Shown here one piece after another: positions 48,652 to 59,048 of a stretch of 64,000 nucleotides of DNA. Within the stretch, counting starts at the first letter, position 1, and each line of letters begins with the position of its first letter. The stretch comes from Polynucleobacter sp. JS-JIR-II-b4. GTDB lineage: Bacteria > Pseudomonadota > Gammaproteobacteria > Burkholderiales > Burkholderiaceae. Location of the stretch: contig NZ_CP061306.1 in assembly GCF_018687815.1 (NCBI RefSeq), positions 1,798,001 to 1,862,000 of the forward strand. The letters are read 5' to 3'. Position numbers and translations under genes: made by a program. The notes beneath the pieces are model-generated. The model did not search any database, was not told the origin of the DNA, and saw nothing but the letters and a program-made list of their open reading frames with translations.

Positions 48652-51600
48652 TAAACGAGGACCCTCTCAATGCCACCTTGGTTAGCCTTAGCTACATAGT
48701 CCTGCATCCAGTCTTTACCAAGCAGCTTCTGAGCCATTTCAACAACGATGTAATCGGCTGTAGTGTCGCTATCTGCATCAAAACGTGTCAGGCCTTGTAA
48801 GCATGATGGGCAGCTGGTTAATACTTTGACTTCGCCAGTGAAATCATCTTTGCGCAATTCAGTCGCAGCTTTTTCCATCTCAATCTGTTTACGGAAACGC
48901 ACTTGAGTAGAAATGTCAGGGCGCGTGACAGCCAATGTGCCAGACTCACCGCAGCAACGATCATTCTTTGCAATTGCTTTACCGTCTTCGAGTTGAATTA
49001 ACTCATTCACAGTCTTCAAAGGGTCCTGTAACTTCATTGGGGAGTGGCAAGGATCGTGATACATATACTTCACGCCCGTTACGCCAGAAAGCTTAACGCC
49101 CTTCTCTGCCAAGAATTCATGGATATCAATAATGCGACAGCCAGGGAAAATCTGTTCGAACTGGTAGCCCGCTAACTGGTCATAACAAGTGCCACAAGAA
49201 ACAACAACCGTCTTGATATCTAAGTAATTCAGAGTATTGGCGACTCGATGGAATAACACGCGGTTATCCGTAATCATCTTTTCGGCTTTATCGAAGTCGC
49301 CATTGCCCCGCTGTGGGTAGCCGCAGCACAGGTAGCCAGGAGGAAGAACAGTTTGCACGCCAACATTCCACAACATCGCTTGAGTAGCTAGACCAACTTG
49401 AGAGAACAAACGCTCAGATCCACAGCCTGGGAAGTAAAACACTGCCTCAGTGTCTGCAGAAGTTGTCTTAGGATCACGAATAATTGGAACGTAGTTCGCA
49501 TCCTCAATATCCAACAAAGCACGCGCTGTTTTCTTAGGAAGATTGCCAGGCATCTTCTTATTTACAAAGAAAATCACCTGCTCCTTGACGCTTGGCTTTC
49601 CTACTGTTGCAGGCGGATGGGCAGTTTGTTGTTTTGCAAACTTACGCAAGACATCATTGCCCAAGCGTTGCAACTTATAACCCCAACCAATCATCGTCTT
49701 GCGAGCGAGATTAATCGATTCTGGGCTAGTGGCATTCAAGAAGAACATGGATGCTGCTGTGCCAGGATTAAAGCGCTGCTGTCCCATCTTGCGCAAGAGA
49801 TTACGCATGTTCATGGTCACATCACCAAAGTCGATATTGACCGGGCATGGAGTTAAGCACTTATGGCAAACCGTGCAATGCGCTGCGACATCATCAAACA
49901 TTTCCCAATGACGAATCGAAACGCCACGTCGAGTTTGCTCTTCGTATAGGAAGGCTTCAATCAATAGTGATGTTGCTAGGATTTTGTCTCGTGGGCTATA
50001 GAGCAAGTTTGCACGTGGAACATGGGTTGAGCAAACAGGCTTGCATTTACCGCAACGTAAACAATCTTTTACGCTATCGGCAATCGCACCAATATCGCTT
50101 TGCTGCATGATGATCGACTCATGGCCCATCAGACCAAAGCTTGGCGTGTATGCCATGCTCAGGTCAGCATGTGGCATCAACTTGCCTTTATTAAAGCGGC
50201 CCTCTGGGTCAACACGATTCTTATAGCTGCGGAAATCTTTGAGTTCAGCTTCTGTTAAATACTCTAATTTAGTAATACCAATACCATGCTCACCAGAAAT
50301 CACGCCGTCTAATGAGCGGGCTAATTTCATGATCCGATCTACGGCGCGATGCGCATCCTGCAACATCTCGTAGTCATCCGAGTTCACCGGAATATTGGTG
50401 TGAACGTTTCCGTCACCAGCATGCATGTGCAAGGCCACAAATACGCGCTTACGCAAAATATTTTTGTGAATTGCCTCTAGCTCAGCCAGAATCGGCTCAA
50501 ACGCCAAACCACCAAAGATGATGCGCAATTCAGAGCGCACTTCCTCTTTCCATGAAGCGCGCAGACTGTAATCCTGCAGACGCGGGAAATAAGAGTCCAT
50601 CTCAATGAGCCACTCAGCCCAACGTCCACGTACCTTGGCGATGAGTTCTAAGGCTTGCTGAACACGATCTCCCAAGATTTCTGCTGTAGGAATCTCATAC
50701 TCAGCATCACTCTTACCTAACGGTAATGCGCTCTTTTTCAAGAAAGTCTCAAGACCATCGAGTACTTGCAACTTATTCTTGAGGGAGAGCTCAATATTGA
50801 TACGATCGATACCATCGGTGTACTCGCCCATACGTGGCAAAGGAATCACGACGTCTTCATTAATCTTGAACGCATTGGTATGACGGGCGATCGCAGCCGT
50901 GCGGGCACGATCGAGCCAGAACTTTTTACGAGCTTCAGCGCTGACTGCAACAAAGCCTTCACCAACACGTAAGTTCGCCATCCGCACTACTTCACTCGTA
51001 GCTGCAGCAACGGCTTCCTCATCATCGCCAGCAATGTCGCCAATCAACACCATCTTCGGCAAGCTATTGCGCTTTGATTTAGTTGAATAACCCACCGCCC
51101 TTAAATAGCGATCGTCTAAGTGCTCGAGACCGGCCAAGATTGGGCCGCCTTGCTTGCTTAAACCATCCAAGTAAGCCTTGATTTCTACAATACTTGGAAT
51201 AGCTTCACGCGCTTGACCAAAAAACTCCAAGCAAACTGTGCGCATAAATTTAGGCATACGATGTAATACCCAAGTTGCGCTAGTAATCAAACCATCACAA
51301 CCTTCTTTTTGCACACCAGGTAAACCTGATAAAAATTTATCAGTAACGTCTTTACCTAAACCTTCTTTGCGGAAACGTCTACCTTCAACTTCTAATAATT
51401 CTGTTTTCAGAATGCGCTGACCCGGCTCACTATTGCCATCAGACCAAGTGAGCTGAAAGCGGACAGTTGCCACATCATGGATCTTGCCCATATTGTGTTC
51501 AAGACGCTCGATATCCAACCAATTGCCTTGCGGATCCACCATGCGCCAGCTAGCCAGATTATCTAAAGCAGTTCCCCAAAGAACCGCTTTCTTACCACCC

Positions 51601-52490
51601 GCATTCATAGCAATATTGCCGCCAATGCAGCTTGCATCAGCAGAAGTAGGATCAACCGCAAACACAAGCCCAGCATGCTCTGCAGCATCAGATACGCGAC
51701 GTGTCACAACGCCTGCACCAGTAAAGATAGTAGATACTTCGCGATCTAAGCCTGGCAGTTTTTTAGCTTTTACACCACCAATATCTTGCAACTTTTCTGT
51801 GTTAATTACTGCAGACATTGCATACAGCGGAATAGCGCCACCGGTATAACCAGTACCCCCTCCACGAGGAATAATGGTCAGCCCTAATTCAATACAAGCT
51901 TTCACCAAACCAGGAATTTCAGATTCGTAATCCGGCTTGAGAACAACGAGTGGAAACTCTACGCGCCAGTCTGTTGCATCAGTAACGTGAGCAGCACGAG
52001 ATACACCGTCAAAACAAATATTGTCTGCATCAGTATGGCGACCTAACTCTTTACGAGCACGCTTACGAATGACTTCAACTTCTTTAAATCCGTTTTCGAA
52101 ATTTTCGATTGCGCGATAAGCGGCACTTAATAGAATTTCTACTTGGTCAGCAGAATCGCCACTATTACGCTTCTTGACTTCACCCAAGCGATGCCAAAGA
52201 GCATCGATTAATTGTTTGCGGCGATTGGGGCTGTCTAGCAAATCATCTTGCAAAAAAGGATTGCGCTGAACTACCCAAATGTCACCCAGAATTTCAAACA
52301 ACATGCGAGCAGAACGGCCTGTACGGCGAACACCACGCAAGTTATTGAGGACGCGCCAGGATTCCTCGCCCAATAGGCGAATCACAATCTCTCGATCGGA
52401 AAAGGAGGTGTAGTTGTAGGGAATTTCGCGAAGACGGGGGGAGCCCGCCTCAGCATCCAACAACTGGTTCAAAGCTAATGGTGCGTTCAT
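48651..52490 (-). CDS. Large FAD-linked oxidase / 4Fe-4S / CCG-domain oxidoreductase (DUF3683 type)
   Basis: A 1279-residue fusion. N-terminal DUF3683 (about 20-150) precedes an FAD-binding PCMH domain (about 177-400, [14 protein letters not shown]) and an FAD-oxidase C domain (about 440-770, [16 protein letters not shown], ending GEHGIG). Two 4Fe-4S motifs follow near 810-890 ([11 protein letters not shown] and [12 protein letters not shown]), then two CCG domains (about 1030-1270; [38 protein letters not shown]). Architecture resembles GlcD plus GlcF or YdiJ-type 2-hydroxyacid dehydrogenases that feed electrons to quinone. Substrate unknown. It is the first gene of a chain with DUF971 and ubiE. 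Confidence 0.88.
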   Translation of the reverse strand: MNAPLALNQLLDAEAGSPRLREIPYNYTSFSDREIVIRLLGEESWRVLNNLRGVRRTGRSARMLFEILGDIWVVQRNPFLQDDLLDSPNRRKQLIDALWHRLGEVKKRNSGDSADQVEILLSAAYRAIENFENGFKEVEVIRKRARKELGRHTDADNICFDGVSRAAHVTDATDWRVEFPLVVLKPDYESEIPGLVKACIELGLTIIPRGGGTGYTGGAIPLYAMSAVINTEKLQDIGGVKAKKLPGLDREVSTIFTGAGVVTRRVSDAAEHAGLVFAVDPTSADASCIGGNIAMNAGGKKAVLWGTALDNLASWRMVDPQGNWLDIERLEHNMGKIHDVATVRFQLTWSDGNSEPGQRILKTELLEVEGRRFRKEGLGKDVTDKFLSGLPGVQKEGCDGLITSATWVLHRMPKFMRTVCLEFFGQAREAIPSIVEIKAYLDGLSKQGGPILAGLEHLDDRYLRAVGYSTKSKRNSLPKMVLIGDIAGDDEEAVAAATSEVVRMANLRVGEGFVAVSAEARKKFWLDRARTAAIARHTNAFKINEDVVIPLPRMGEYTDGIDRINIELSLKNKLQVLDGLETFLKKSALPLGKSDAEYEIPTAEILGDRVQQALELIAKVRGRWAEWLIEMDSYFPRLQDYSLRASWKEEVRSELRIIFGGLAFEPILAELEAIHKNILRKRVFVALHMHAGDGNVHTNIPVNSDDYEMLQDAHRAVDRIMKLARSLDGVISGEHGIGITKLEYLTEAELKDFRSYKNRVDPEGRFNKGKLMPHADLSMAYTPSFGLMGHESIIMQQSDIGAIADSVKDCLRCGKCKPVCSTHVPRANLLYSPRDKILATSLLIEAFLYEEQTRRGVSIRHWEMFDDVAAHCTVCHKCLTPCPVNIDFGDVTMNMRNLLRKMGQQRFNPGTAASMFFLNATSPESINLARKTMIGWGYKLQRLGNDVLRKFAKQQTAHPPATVGKPSVKEQVIFFVNKKMPGNLPKKTARALLDIEDANYVPIIRDPKTTSADTEAVFYFPGCGSERLFSQVGLATQAMLWNVGVQTVLPPGYLCCGYPQRGNGDFDKAEKMITDNRVLFHRVANTLNYLDIKTVVVSCGTCYDQLAGYQFEQIFPGCRIIDIHEFLAEKGVKLSGVTGVKYMYHDPCHSPMKLQDPLKTVNELIQLEDGKAIAKNDRCCGESGTLAVTRPDISTQVRFRKQIEMEKAATELRKDDFTGEVKVLTSCPSCLQGLTRFDADSDTTADYIVVEMAQKLLGKDWMQDYVAKANQGGIERVLV

Positions 52491-52558
52491 AGCGACATAT
52501 TTGATAAATAAGCATTTTAATTGAGTGAACCTGATAGTGGCAGGATTCCGAGAAAGTT

Positions 52559-52603
52559 GCTCCCTAAAGGGATAAACCCTTGCAAATCTAAGGGCTTAGG
52601 AGC
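52559..52603 (+). other. Alternative hairpins in the ilvA upstream region
   Basis: An outer stem pairs GCTCC(C)TAA at 52559-52567 with TTAGGAGC at 52596-52603, with one bulged C. Inside, AAGGG (52567-52571) can pair with CCCTT (52577-52581), and the same CCCTT can instead pair with AAGGG at 52590-52594. No T tract follows. It lies 22-66 bp before the ilvA start. Whether it is transcribed is unknown. Confidence 0.3.
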
Positions 52604-52624
52604 CATCCGTGGTACGCTCATCGG

Positions 52625-54145
52625 ATGGCAACGAACTATTTAAAGAAAATTTTATCGGCTCGCGTCTATGACGTAGCCAGAGAAACCGAACTTCAGCTCG
52701 CCCCAGAACTGACTAAGCGTTTGGGCAACCAGGTCTTACTCAAAAGAGAAGATAACCAGCCGGTTTTCTCCTTCAAACTCCGTGGCGCCTACAACAAAAT
52801 GGCCCATTTACCCCCAGAAGCCCTAAAACGCGGGGTTATTACAGCTTCTGCAGGCAACCATGCCCAAGGTGTAGCCCTATCGGCCGCCAAAATGAAGTGC
52901 AAAGCCGTCATCGTGATGCCGGTCACGACCCCTAGCGTCAAAATTGATGCAGTCAAGGCCAGAGGCGGATCCTGGGCAGAAATCATCCTTCATGGTGAGT
53001 CCTATAGCGACGCCTTTAAACATTCTGAGATTCTCGGCAAAAAACGGGGCTTAACTTTTGTCCACCCTTTTGACGATCCCGATGTCATCGCAGGTCAAGG
53101 AACGATTGCCCACGAAATTTTTACTCAATACGAAAAACCGATTGATGTAGTCTTTGTCGCGATAGGTGGTGGTGGCCTAATCTCCGGTATTGGTGAATAC
53201 ATCAAAGCCGTTAGCCCCAAAACAAAAGTGATCGGCGTTCAAGCTTCTGACTCCGATGCCATGAATCAGTCACTCAAAGCAAATAAACGTATTGAAATGA
53301 AAGACGTCGGTTTGTTTTCTGATGGCACTGCTGTGAAATTGGTTGGCAAAGAAACATTCCGTATCTGCAAGAAAGTAGTAGACGAGATTGTCACCGTCGA
53401 CACAGATGAAATCTGTGCAGCTATTAATGATGTATTTACCGACACCCGCAGCATTCTTGAGCCTGCTGGTGCACTCGCCATTGCGGGTATGAAGAAGTAT
53501 GTCGAGAAAAAACGCATCAAGAAGAAAACCCTAGTGGCTGTGGCTTGCGGGGCCAACATGAACTTTAGTCGCCTGCGCTTTGTGGCTGAGCGCGCAGACG
53601 TTGGCGAGTTCCGCGAAGCGGTATTTGCAGTCACTATTCCGGAAGAGCGCGGCTCCTTTAAACGCTTCTGCGAATTACTCGGCAAACGTAATGTCACTGA
53701 ATTTAACTATCGTATTGGCGATCAAAGTGAAGCGCATATTTTTGTTGGCATCAGCACACAAAAAGCAGGTGACAGTGAGGCTATTGCAAAGCATTTCCGC
53801 AAAGCAAAGTTCGCAACGATTGATCTCACGCATGATGAGTTAGCAAAATCGCATTTACGTCATATGGTTGGCGGGCATTCTGCACTGGCTAAAGATGAAT
53901 TGCTTTACCGTTTTGAGTTCCCAGAGCGTCCAGGCGCTTTGATGAAGTTTTTAACCAGCATGGCCCCTAACTGGAATATCAGTTTGTTCCACTATCGTAA
54001 TCATGGTGCTGACTATGGCCGTATTCTGATTGGTATTCAGGTGCCTCAGAATGAGCAGAAGAAATTCCAAAGCTTCTTGGCAACCTTAGGTTATCCACAC
54101 TGGGATGAGACCAATAATCCTGCCTATCGCCTATTCCTAAAATAA
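52625..54145 (+). CDS. ilvA: Threonine ammonia-lyase, biosynthetic
   Basis: A 506-residue PLP enzyme committing threonine to isoleucine synthesis. The PLP lysine is K51 in FSFKLRGAYNKM and the phosphate-binding GGGGL loop is AIGGGGLISGI. The C-terminal third (about 330-506) holds two ACT-like subdomains typical of the isoleucine-inhibited biosynthetic form. Divergent from the large oxidoreductase. Confidence 0.96.
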   Translation: MATNYLKKILSARVYDVARETELQLAPELTKRLGNQVLLKREDNQPVFSFKLRGAYNKMAHLPPEALKRGVITASAGNHAQGVALSAAKMKCKAVIVMPVTTPSVKIDAVKARGGSWAEIILHGESYSDAFKHSEILGKKRGLTFVHPFDDPDVIAGQGTIAHEIFTQYEKPIDVVFVAIGGGGLISGIGEYIKAVSPKTKVIGVQASDSDAMNQSLKANKRIEMKDVGLFSDGTAVKLVGKETFRICKKVVDEIVTVDTDEICAAINDVFTDTRSILEPAGALAIAGMKKYVEKKRIKKKTLVAVACGANMNFSRLRFVAERADVGEFREAVFAVTIPEERGSFKRFCELLGKRNVTEFNYRIGDQSEAHIFVGISTQKAGDSEAIAKHFRKAKFATIDLTHDELAKSHLRHMVGGHSALAKDELLYRFEFPERPGALMKFLTSMAPNWNISLFHYRNHGADYGRILIGIQVPQNEQKKFQSFLATLGYPHWDETNNPAYRLFLK

Positions 54146-54157
54146 GCCCAATCTCAA

Positions 54158-55066
54158 ATGTCATACACACTCACCGGAAAACTCGTCGTCGCGATCTCTT
54201 CGCGCGCCCTGTTTGATTTCGAGGAAGAAAATCGCATCTTCGAATCAACCGATGACAGCGCCTATATGAAATTACAGTTGGAGCGCCTGAGTGAGGCCGC
54301 TCAAAAAGGGGTGGCATTCCCTTTGGTAAAGAAACTCCTCGCTTTTAATGATGAGGGTGAGCAACGTGTCGAAGTGGTGATCCTCTCTCGCAACGATCCA
54401 GTCAGTGGCCTGCGTGTATTCCGCTCAGCCGAGCATCATGGACTACATCTTGAACGTGGCGTATTTACAAGAGGTAGGCCTCCGTATCATTATTTGCGCT
54501 CTCTACATGCCAACCTCTTCTTGTCTGCAAATGAAGATGATGTACGAGCAACGATTGATGCAGGCTTTCCTGCCGCTCGTGTGTATCCAGAGTCCAGCAA
54601 AACCGCGGAGTCTCATCCTAATGAAATCCGTATTGCATTTGACGGAGACGCAGTTCTTTTCTCCGATGAAGCCGAACAAGTCTTCCAGAAAAAAGGTCTT
54701 GAAGCTTTTGTGGATCACGAAAGTAAGAAGGTCGATATTCCCTTGCCTCCCGGCCCATTCAAGCCCTTACTAGAGGCCTTACATAGACTACAACGTTCCA
54801 CTAGTGAAAACGGCATGCGAATTCGGACGGCATTAGTTACAGCACGCTCTGCACCAGCCCATGAACGAGCCATTCGCACACTGATGGCATGGGGTATTGA
54901 TGTAGATGAAGCAATGTTTTTAGGCGGCCTCTCGAAGAGCGAGTTCTTGCGAGAATTCGAACCAGACTTTTTCTTTGATGATCAAACCGGTCATTGCCAA
55001 TCAGCAGCCTCTGTAGCGCCCACAGGCCACGTGGTATCTGGCGTATCAAATAAACCTAAGAAGTAA
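54158..55066 (+). CDS. 5'-nucleotidase (PF06189 type)
   Basis: A 302-residue protein similar to the bacterial cytosolic 5'-nucleotidase family with a HAD-like core. IAFDGDAVLFSDEAEQVF (about 154-171) is the DxD catalytic motif; VVAISSRALFDFEEEN opens the protein and FFDDQTGHC ends the domain. It should dephosphorylate nucleoside monophosphates. Sits 12 bp after ilvA and 13 bp before queF, so the three are probably cotranscribed. Confidence 0.85.
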   Translation: MSYTLTGKLVVAISSRALFDFEEENRIFESTDDSAYMKLQLERLSEAAQKGVAFPLVKKLLAFNDEGEQRVEVVILSRNDPVSGLRVFRSAEHHGLHLERGVFTRGRPPYHYLRSLHANLFLSANEDDVRATIDAGFPAARVYPESSKTAESHPNEIRIAFDGDAVLFSDEAEQVFQKKGLEAFVDHESKKVDIPLPPGPFKPLLEALHRLQRSTSENGMRIRTALVTARSAPAHERAIRTLMAWGIDVDEAMFLGGLSKSEFLREFEPDFFFDDQTGHCQSAASVAPTGHVVSGVSNKPKK

Positions 55067-55079
55067 GCGAAATACTGTA

Positions 55080-55907
55080 ATGGCAACCTTACCCCTCGGA
55101 CAATCAACGCAATATCCAGATCAATATGATCCGAGTGTGTTGTTTCCCATCCCCAGATCTGAGAATAGAAAGAAGTTGGGCTTTAAAGAAGATCAAGCTC
55201 TACCCTTTGTTGGTGTTGATATTTGGAACGCCTTTGAACTCAGCTGGCTCAATCAAAAGGGTAAACCACAAATTGCTTTGGCAGAGTTTCAGATTCCTGC
55301 AGACTCGCCGAACATGATTGAGTCCAAGTCATTCAAGCTTTATCTCAACAGCCTTAACAGCGCACGCTTTGAGGATGAGAATGAAGTTAAAGAGCGACTC
55401 ATTACCGACTTATCTGCAGTTGCTGGCAGCAAGGTCACCACCCGCATCAACCCAACAGAAGCAGTCTCCAAAAAAGGGATACAAGAAATGGGTGGCATTT
55501 TGATGGATAGATTAGATATTGAAGTAGATCCAAACCTACCCGCAGACCCAGGCCTACTTGGCGTCAATGAATCCTTTGGCCCAATAGAGCAGTGTCTTGT
55601 CTCGCACCTTCTTAAGTCTAATTGCCCAGTGACCGGTCAACCAGACTGGGCGAGCGTGCAAATTCGTTACCAAGGCAGGCCGATCCTTGAAGAGGGTTTA
55701 TTACGCTACCTCATTGGCTTTAGACAGTTAGGCGAATTCCATGAGCATTGCGTGGAAACCATCTTTACTGATATCAAGCGTCAGTGCAAACCGGAGAAGC
55801 TATCCGTATATGCGCGCTACACACGACGCGGCGGCTTAGATATCAATCCTTTCCGCACAGACTACAACTCCCCTTGGCCAGAAAACATTCGACACGCACG
55901 TCAATAA
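55080..55907 (+). CDS. queF: NADPH-dependent 7-cyano-7-deazaguanine reductase QueF
   Basis: A 275-residue long-type QueF of the tunnel fold, reducing preQ0 to preQ1 for queuosine. The catalytic pair is C182 and D189 in NCPVTGQPDWASVQI. ESKSFKLYLNSL in the first half and FHEHCVETIF in the second are the family's substrate and NADPH-binding motifs. Length equals the E. coli class. queC, queD and queE are not in the window. Confidence 0.95.
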   Translation: MATLPLGQSTQYPDQYDPSVLFPIPRSENRKKLGFKEDQALPFVGVDIWNAFELSWLNQKGKPQIALAEFQIPADSPNMIESKSFKLYLNSLNSARFEDENEVKERLITDLSAVAGSKVTTRINPTEAVSKKGIQEMGGILMDRLDIEVDPNLPADPGLLGVNESFGPIEQCLVSHLLKSNCPVTGQPDWASVQIRYQGRPILEEGLLRYLIGFRQLGEFHEHCVETIFTDIKRQCKPEKLSVYARYTRRGGLDINPFRTDYNSPWPENIRHARQ

Positions 55908-55915
55908 GTCAAAAC

Positions 55916-57151
55916 TTAAGGCGTCGTAGTCTGGATGCTTACTTGTGCGGGCTTGCCATATATCTTTTCCAGATTTGTATGAATACTTGGAGCCTGAGAA
56001 AAGCAGCTTTTCACTAAAGCTGGGTTCAAGTACCAGCCTGCATCCCCTTTTGCCTCATCAATAAATGACTTCATCACAATTGCACTGTCAACGTCATCAA
56101 GACCTGCTGACTTCAATTTCGATAAGGCAATGGAGCAGGCGCGAGTGAGATCGGCCCCCTCCACTTTGGTCACTTGCTGCAAAAGACTTGGCGCTGAACT
56201 ATTTAAGAGCTGCATAAAGTTTTGACTAGAACCGGGCACCTGGAAATTTAAAATATAATCTGATGACAGGTTTTCACGGGTAGCCAAATCCACAATGTTT
56301 GCCACAGTTGGATAGAAGATGCTTCTAAAGTATTGAACCTCTAACTTCACTGTAAACATTAATTGCTTATCTGCTTTGGGATCTTTTTGTAGTTGCTGAA
56401 TTTGTTTATCCGTCAGACTACTTACGCTTTGATCAATCTTGTATACAGGGATTTGCACTGCGCTAATTCCTCGACGCAACTCTGACCAGCTAAATGTCAC
56501 GGGCACTTTTGCATCAATCATTCCCTGCAAAAGACTATTGGCTTTTTTCTGGGTATCGCTCATCACTGAATTACCAACAGTCGCTGAAATACCCCCAATC
56601 GCCGCTGCTGATCCGCCTGTTGCCACCATTGCCGCTGCGCCGAGAAGTAATTTTGCAGAACCCACAAAGTCTTGATTGGAATCATTCGAGCTTCTGACAT
56701 TCAGGACCAAAGATAGATTTCCTGGATTAAATACTGAGTAAGCACCAAGACTGGTGATTGGCACTATCTGCAATGGTGTAGTGCTCAGAGAAGAGCACTC
56801 AGAGCCACTATCTCTACCATCAAAAGTCCCAATTGGAATGTCTACTTTATCAAGCTTACTCTTAAACCCATAGGTAACAACCGATAGAACAAGCTGAGTT
56901 TTATCCGATCCCCAGAAACTACGACTAGCCATCTGCGTGCATGTATTAACTGGAATCACTTCAGAAGTAATTGTTAGGTAGCCGTCATTGCCCCGGCCTT
57001 CTTGCAACCATTCGGGGGAATCTCCTTTAACAAAGGAAGGATTCATATCCGGAAAGAAGAAGGGGGCACCATAAGATAAGCTAGGCATGATGGCCGCAAG
57101 CACTACTGTGCATAGCAAAAATACTAACTGCCTTATTCCTCTGATATTCAT
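55916..57151 (-). CDS. Secreted protein of unknown function
   Basis: A 411-residue protein not matched to any family I recognise. Signal peptide with cleavage after SLSYGA (about residue 29); the mature part is rich in beta-like alternating patterns up to about 150. A Gly/Ala hydrophobic segment (about 163-193, LLLGAAAMVATGGSAAAIGG) follows, then a helical C-terminal half. Four mature Cys (C71, C119 and two near the C-terminus) could form disulfides. It stands alone between queF and ssb, with the ssb terminator 65 bp upstream of its start codon. Could be an envelope protein. Confidence 0.8.
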   Translation of the reverse strand: MNIRGIRQLVFLLCTVVLAAIMPSLSYGAPFFFPDMNPSFVKGDSPEWLQEGRGNDGYLTITSEVIPVNTCTQMASRSFWGSDKTQLVLSVVTYGFKSKLDKVDIPIGTFDGRDSGSECSSLSTTPLQIVPITSLGAYSVFNPGNLSLVLNVRSSNDSNQDFVGSAKLLLGAAAMVATGGSAAAIGGISATVGNSVMSDTQKKANSLLQGMIDAKVPVTFSWSELRRGISAVQIPVYKIDQSVSSLTDKQIQQLQKDPKADKQLMFTVKLEVQYFRSIFYPTVANIVDLATRENLSSDYILNFQVPGSSQNFMQLLNSSAPSLLQQVTKVEGADLTRACSIALSKLKSAGLDDVDSAIVMKSFIDEAKGDAGWYLNPALVKSCFSQAPSIHTNLEKIYGKPAQVSIQTTTP

Positions 57152-57216
57152 ATGGTTATTTTAAGGTCAATAGTGAATGTTAGATTTACATGCACCCAAG
57201 AATCCTGATTACATAA

Positions 57217-57249
57217 AAGAAAACCCCAATAACTAATTGGGGTTTTCTT
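57217..57249 (-). terminator. Strong bidirectional terminator after ssb
   Basis: AAGAAAACCCCAAT (57217-57230) and ATTGGGGTTTTCTT (57236-57249) form a 14-bp perfect stem with a 5-nt loop. On the minus strand it is followed by a T-rich run (TTTTATG), ending ssb transcription before the secreted-protein gene. Confidence 0.85.
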
Positions 57250-57289
57250 GATTTTTAGTAAAAACTACTTACTAGGCATTCTGAAATTA

Positions 57290-57745
57290 TCAAAACGGAA
57301 TATCGTCGTCCATTGCGCCTAATGATGCAGCGTTTGATGATGCTGGAGCAGACTGCTCAGCCGGCTTTGAGCGGCTATAGCTCTCGCCACCATCACCACT
57401 TCCACCTACTGGCTTGCCACCAAGCATTTGCATTGTTTCTGCAACGATCTCTGTGGAATACTTTTCTTGGCCACTAGCGTCAGTCCATTTGCGTGTACGC
57501 AAACGACCTTCAACATAAACCTGTGAACCTTTTTTGAGGTACTGACCAGCGATTTCTGCAAGCTTGCCAAAGAATGCAACACGGTGCCATTCTGTGGTTT
57601 CTTTCATTTCGTTAGTTTGTTTGTCTTTGTAGCGATCAGATGTTGCTACTGAGATATTTGTAACTGCGTCGCCGCTTGGCATGTAACGCGTCTCTGGATC
57701 ACGTCCTACGTTACCTACGATGATGACCTTATTTACCGAAGCCAT
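57290..57745 (-). CDS. ssb: Single-stranded DNA-binding protein
   Basis: A 151-residue SSB: OB fold (about 1-105, [45 protein letters not shown] and [21 protein letters not shown]), a Gly/Ser/Pro-rich linker and the acidic C-terminal tip MDDDIPF that recruits repair and replication partners. GGGAG about 6 bp before the ATG. Confidence 0.98.
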   Translation of the reverse strand: MASVNKVIIVGNVGRDPETRYMPSGDAVTNISVATSDRYKDKQTNEMKETTEWHRVAFFGKLAEIAGQYLKKGSQVYVEGRLRTRKWTDASGQEKYSTEIVAETMQMLGGKPVGGSGDGGESYSRSKPAEQSAPASSNAASLGAMDDDIPF

Positions 57746-57826
57746 GTTGTCTCCCGAAGAAAAATACTACTGTTATTACTGCTAAAAAATAAACTGCTCG
57801 CTTTAATTGAATCAATAAAGCTGCGG

Positions 57827-59011
57827 TTATGTCGTTGTGCTTACATCCTTGGAACCTGTTGCTCTTGTTGGCATTTCACCCATCGACCAAGCAATTATAA
57901 GCCAGCAAACGAGGAGTGCTGCACCCATGGCAAAGACCGATAAATCACCGTGGCTATCCATCAAATAGCCCCCAATGACCGCCCCTGAAAACAAGCCAAT
58001 GGATTGCGTAGTGTTGTAAACACCTAATGCGGTCCCTTTGGATTCTTTAGCAAAACGAGACACCAAAGAAGGTTGTAAGGCTTCGAGCAGATTAAAGCCT
58101 ACAAAATAAACCAGTAATGCAGCTGCAATCGTCATGACTGAATTGGCTTGCGTAAAGATCAATTCGGCAACTAGTAATAAAACAATCGCAACTAACAAAA
58201 TAGTTCTTAACTTCTGTTTCTTTTCACCGTAAATAATTGCGGGTGCCATGAAGATAAAAGACAGTAGCACAACAGGAAGATAAATTTCCCAATGAGAAGA
58301 GAGCGGCAGTCCTGCTTGTACAAGTAAACGCGGGACCACTAAGAACATGGCTACTTGAGTTGCATGCAATACAAACACACCAAGATTTAAGCGCATCAAC
58401 TCTGGACGAAAGAAAACTTCTTTCAATGAAGCCTGTTGAACTTTAGCTTCAGGCTTACTCGTTGGCAAAACATAATAAGTAACGAACATGGCAATTACGC
58501 CCAATGCCGCCAGAACGATAAAAATTCCACTGAGACTAATTGCGCGATAAATCGGGGCGGCAATCACTAAAGACAAAGCAAATGAGAGGGCAATACTGCC
58601 GCCTACCAATGCCATAGCTCGAGTGCGGACTTGCTCGCGAGTCAAATCAGCTACCCATGCAGAAATCGCTGCTGAGACGGCGCCAGCGCCCATGACCCCC
58701 CGGCCAATCGCAATCCAGAGCAAATCATCTTTGGCGGCACAAATTAAGGCTCCGGCCACAAACAGGGATAGACCCCATAAAACAACGGGTTTACGGCCAA
58801 TTCGGTCCGATAACCGGCCTAAAGGGATGTAAAAACAGGCCTGCACAATATTGAAGATTCCAAGAGTCAAACCGACCCAGAGGGCATGCTCACCACCCGG
58901 CAAGCCACGCGCATGAATGCTAAAGATCGGCAATAGCAAGAATAGGCCCAGCATACGGAGGCCAAATATGCCTGCTAAGGCCAGAGTGGAGCGGAGTTCA
59001 GAAGGATTCAT
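57827..59011 (-). CDS. MFS transporter
   Basis: A 394-residue major-facilitator protein with about twelve membrane helices and the MFS motif GRLSDRIGRKPVVLWGL between helices 2 and 3. Substrate unknown; drug- or sugar-efflux type is likely. Lies between ssb (81 bp downstream) and the divergent uvrA, the arrangement typical of Burkholderiales. Confidence 0.87.
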   Translation of the reverse strand: MNPSELRSTLALAGIFGLRMLGLFLLLPIFSIHARGLPGGEHALWVGLTLGIFNIVQACFYIPLGRLSDRIGRKPVVLWGLSLFVAGALICAAKDDLLWIAIGRGVMGAGAVSAAISAWVADLTREQVRTRAMALVGGSIALSFALSLVIAAPIYRAISLSGIFIVLAALGVIAMFVTYYVLPTSKPEAKVQQASLKEVFFRPELMRLNLGVFVLHATQVAMFLVVPRLLVQAGLPLSSHWEIYLPVVLLSFIFMAPAIIYGEKKQKLRTILLVAIVLLLVAELIFTQANSVMTIAAALLVYFVGFNLLEALQPSLVSRFAKESKGTALGVYNTTQSIGLFSGAVIGGYLMDSHGDLSVFAMGAALLVCWLIIAWSMGEMPTRATGSKDVSTTT

Positions 59012-59048
59012 GGGAAAGAGCTATATTAACAAGTTACGCTAAAAAATC

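Noticed and set aside
59012..59048. LexA/SOS box before uvrA
   Set aside because: No CTGT-N8-ACAG or close variant in the 37-bp gap.
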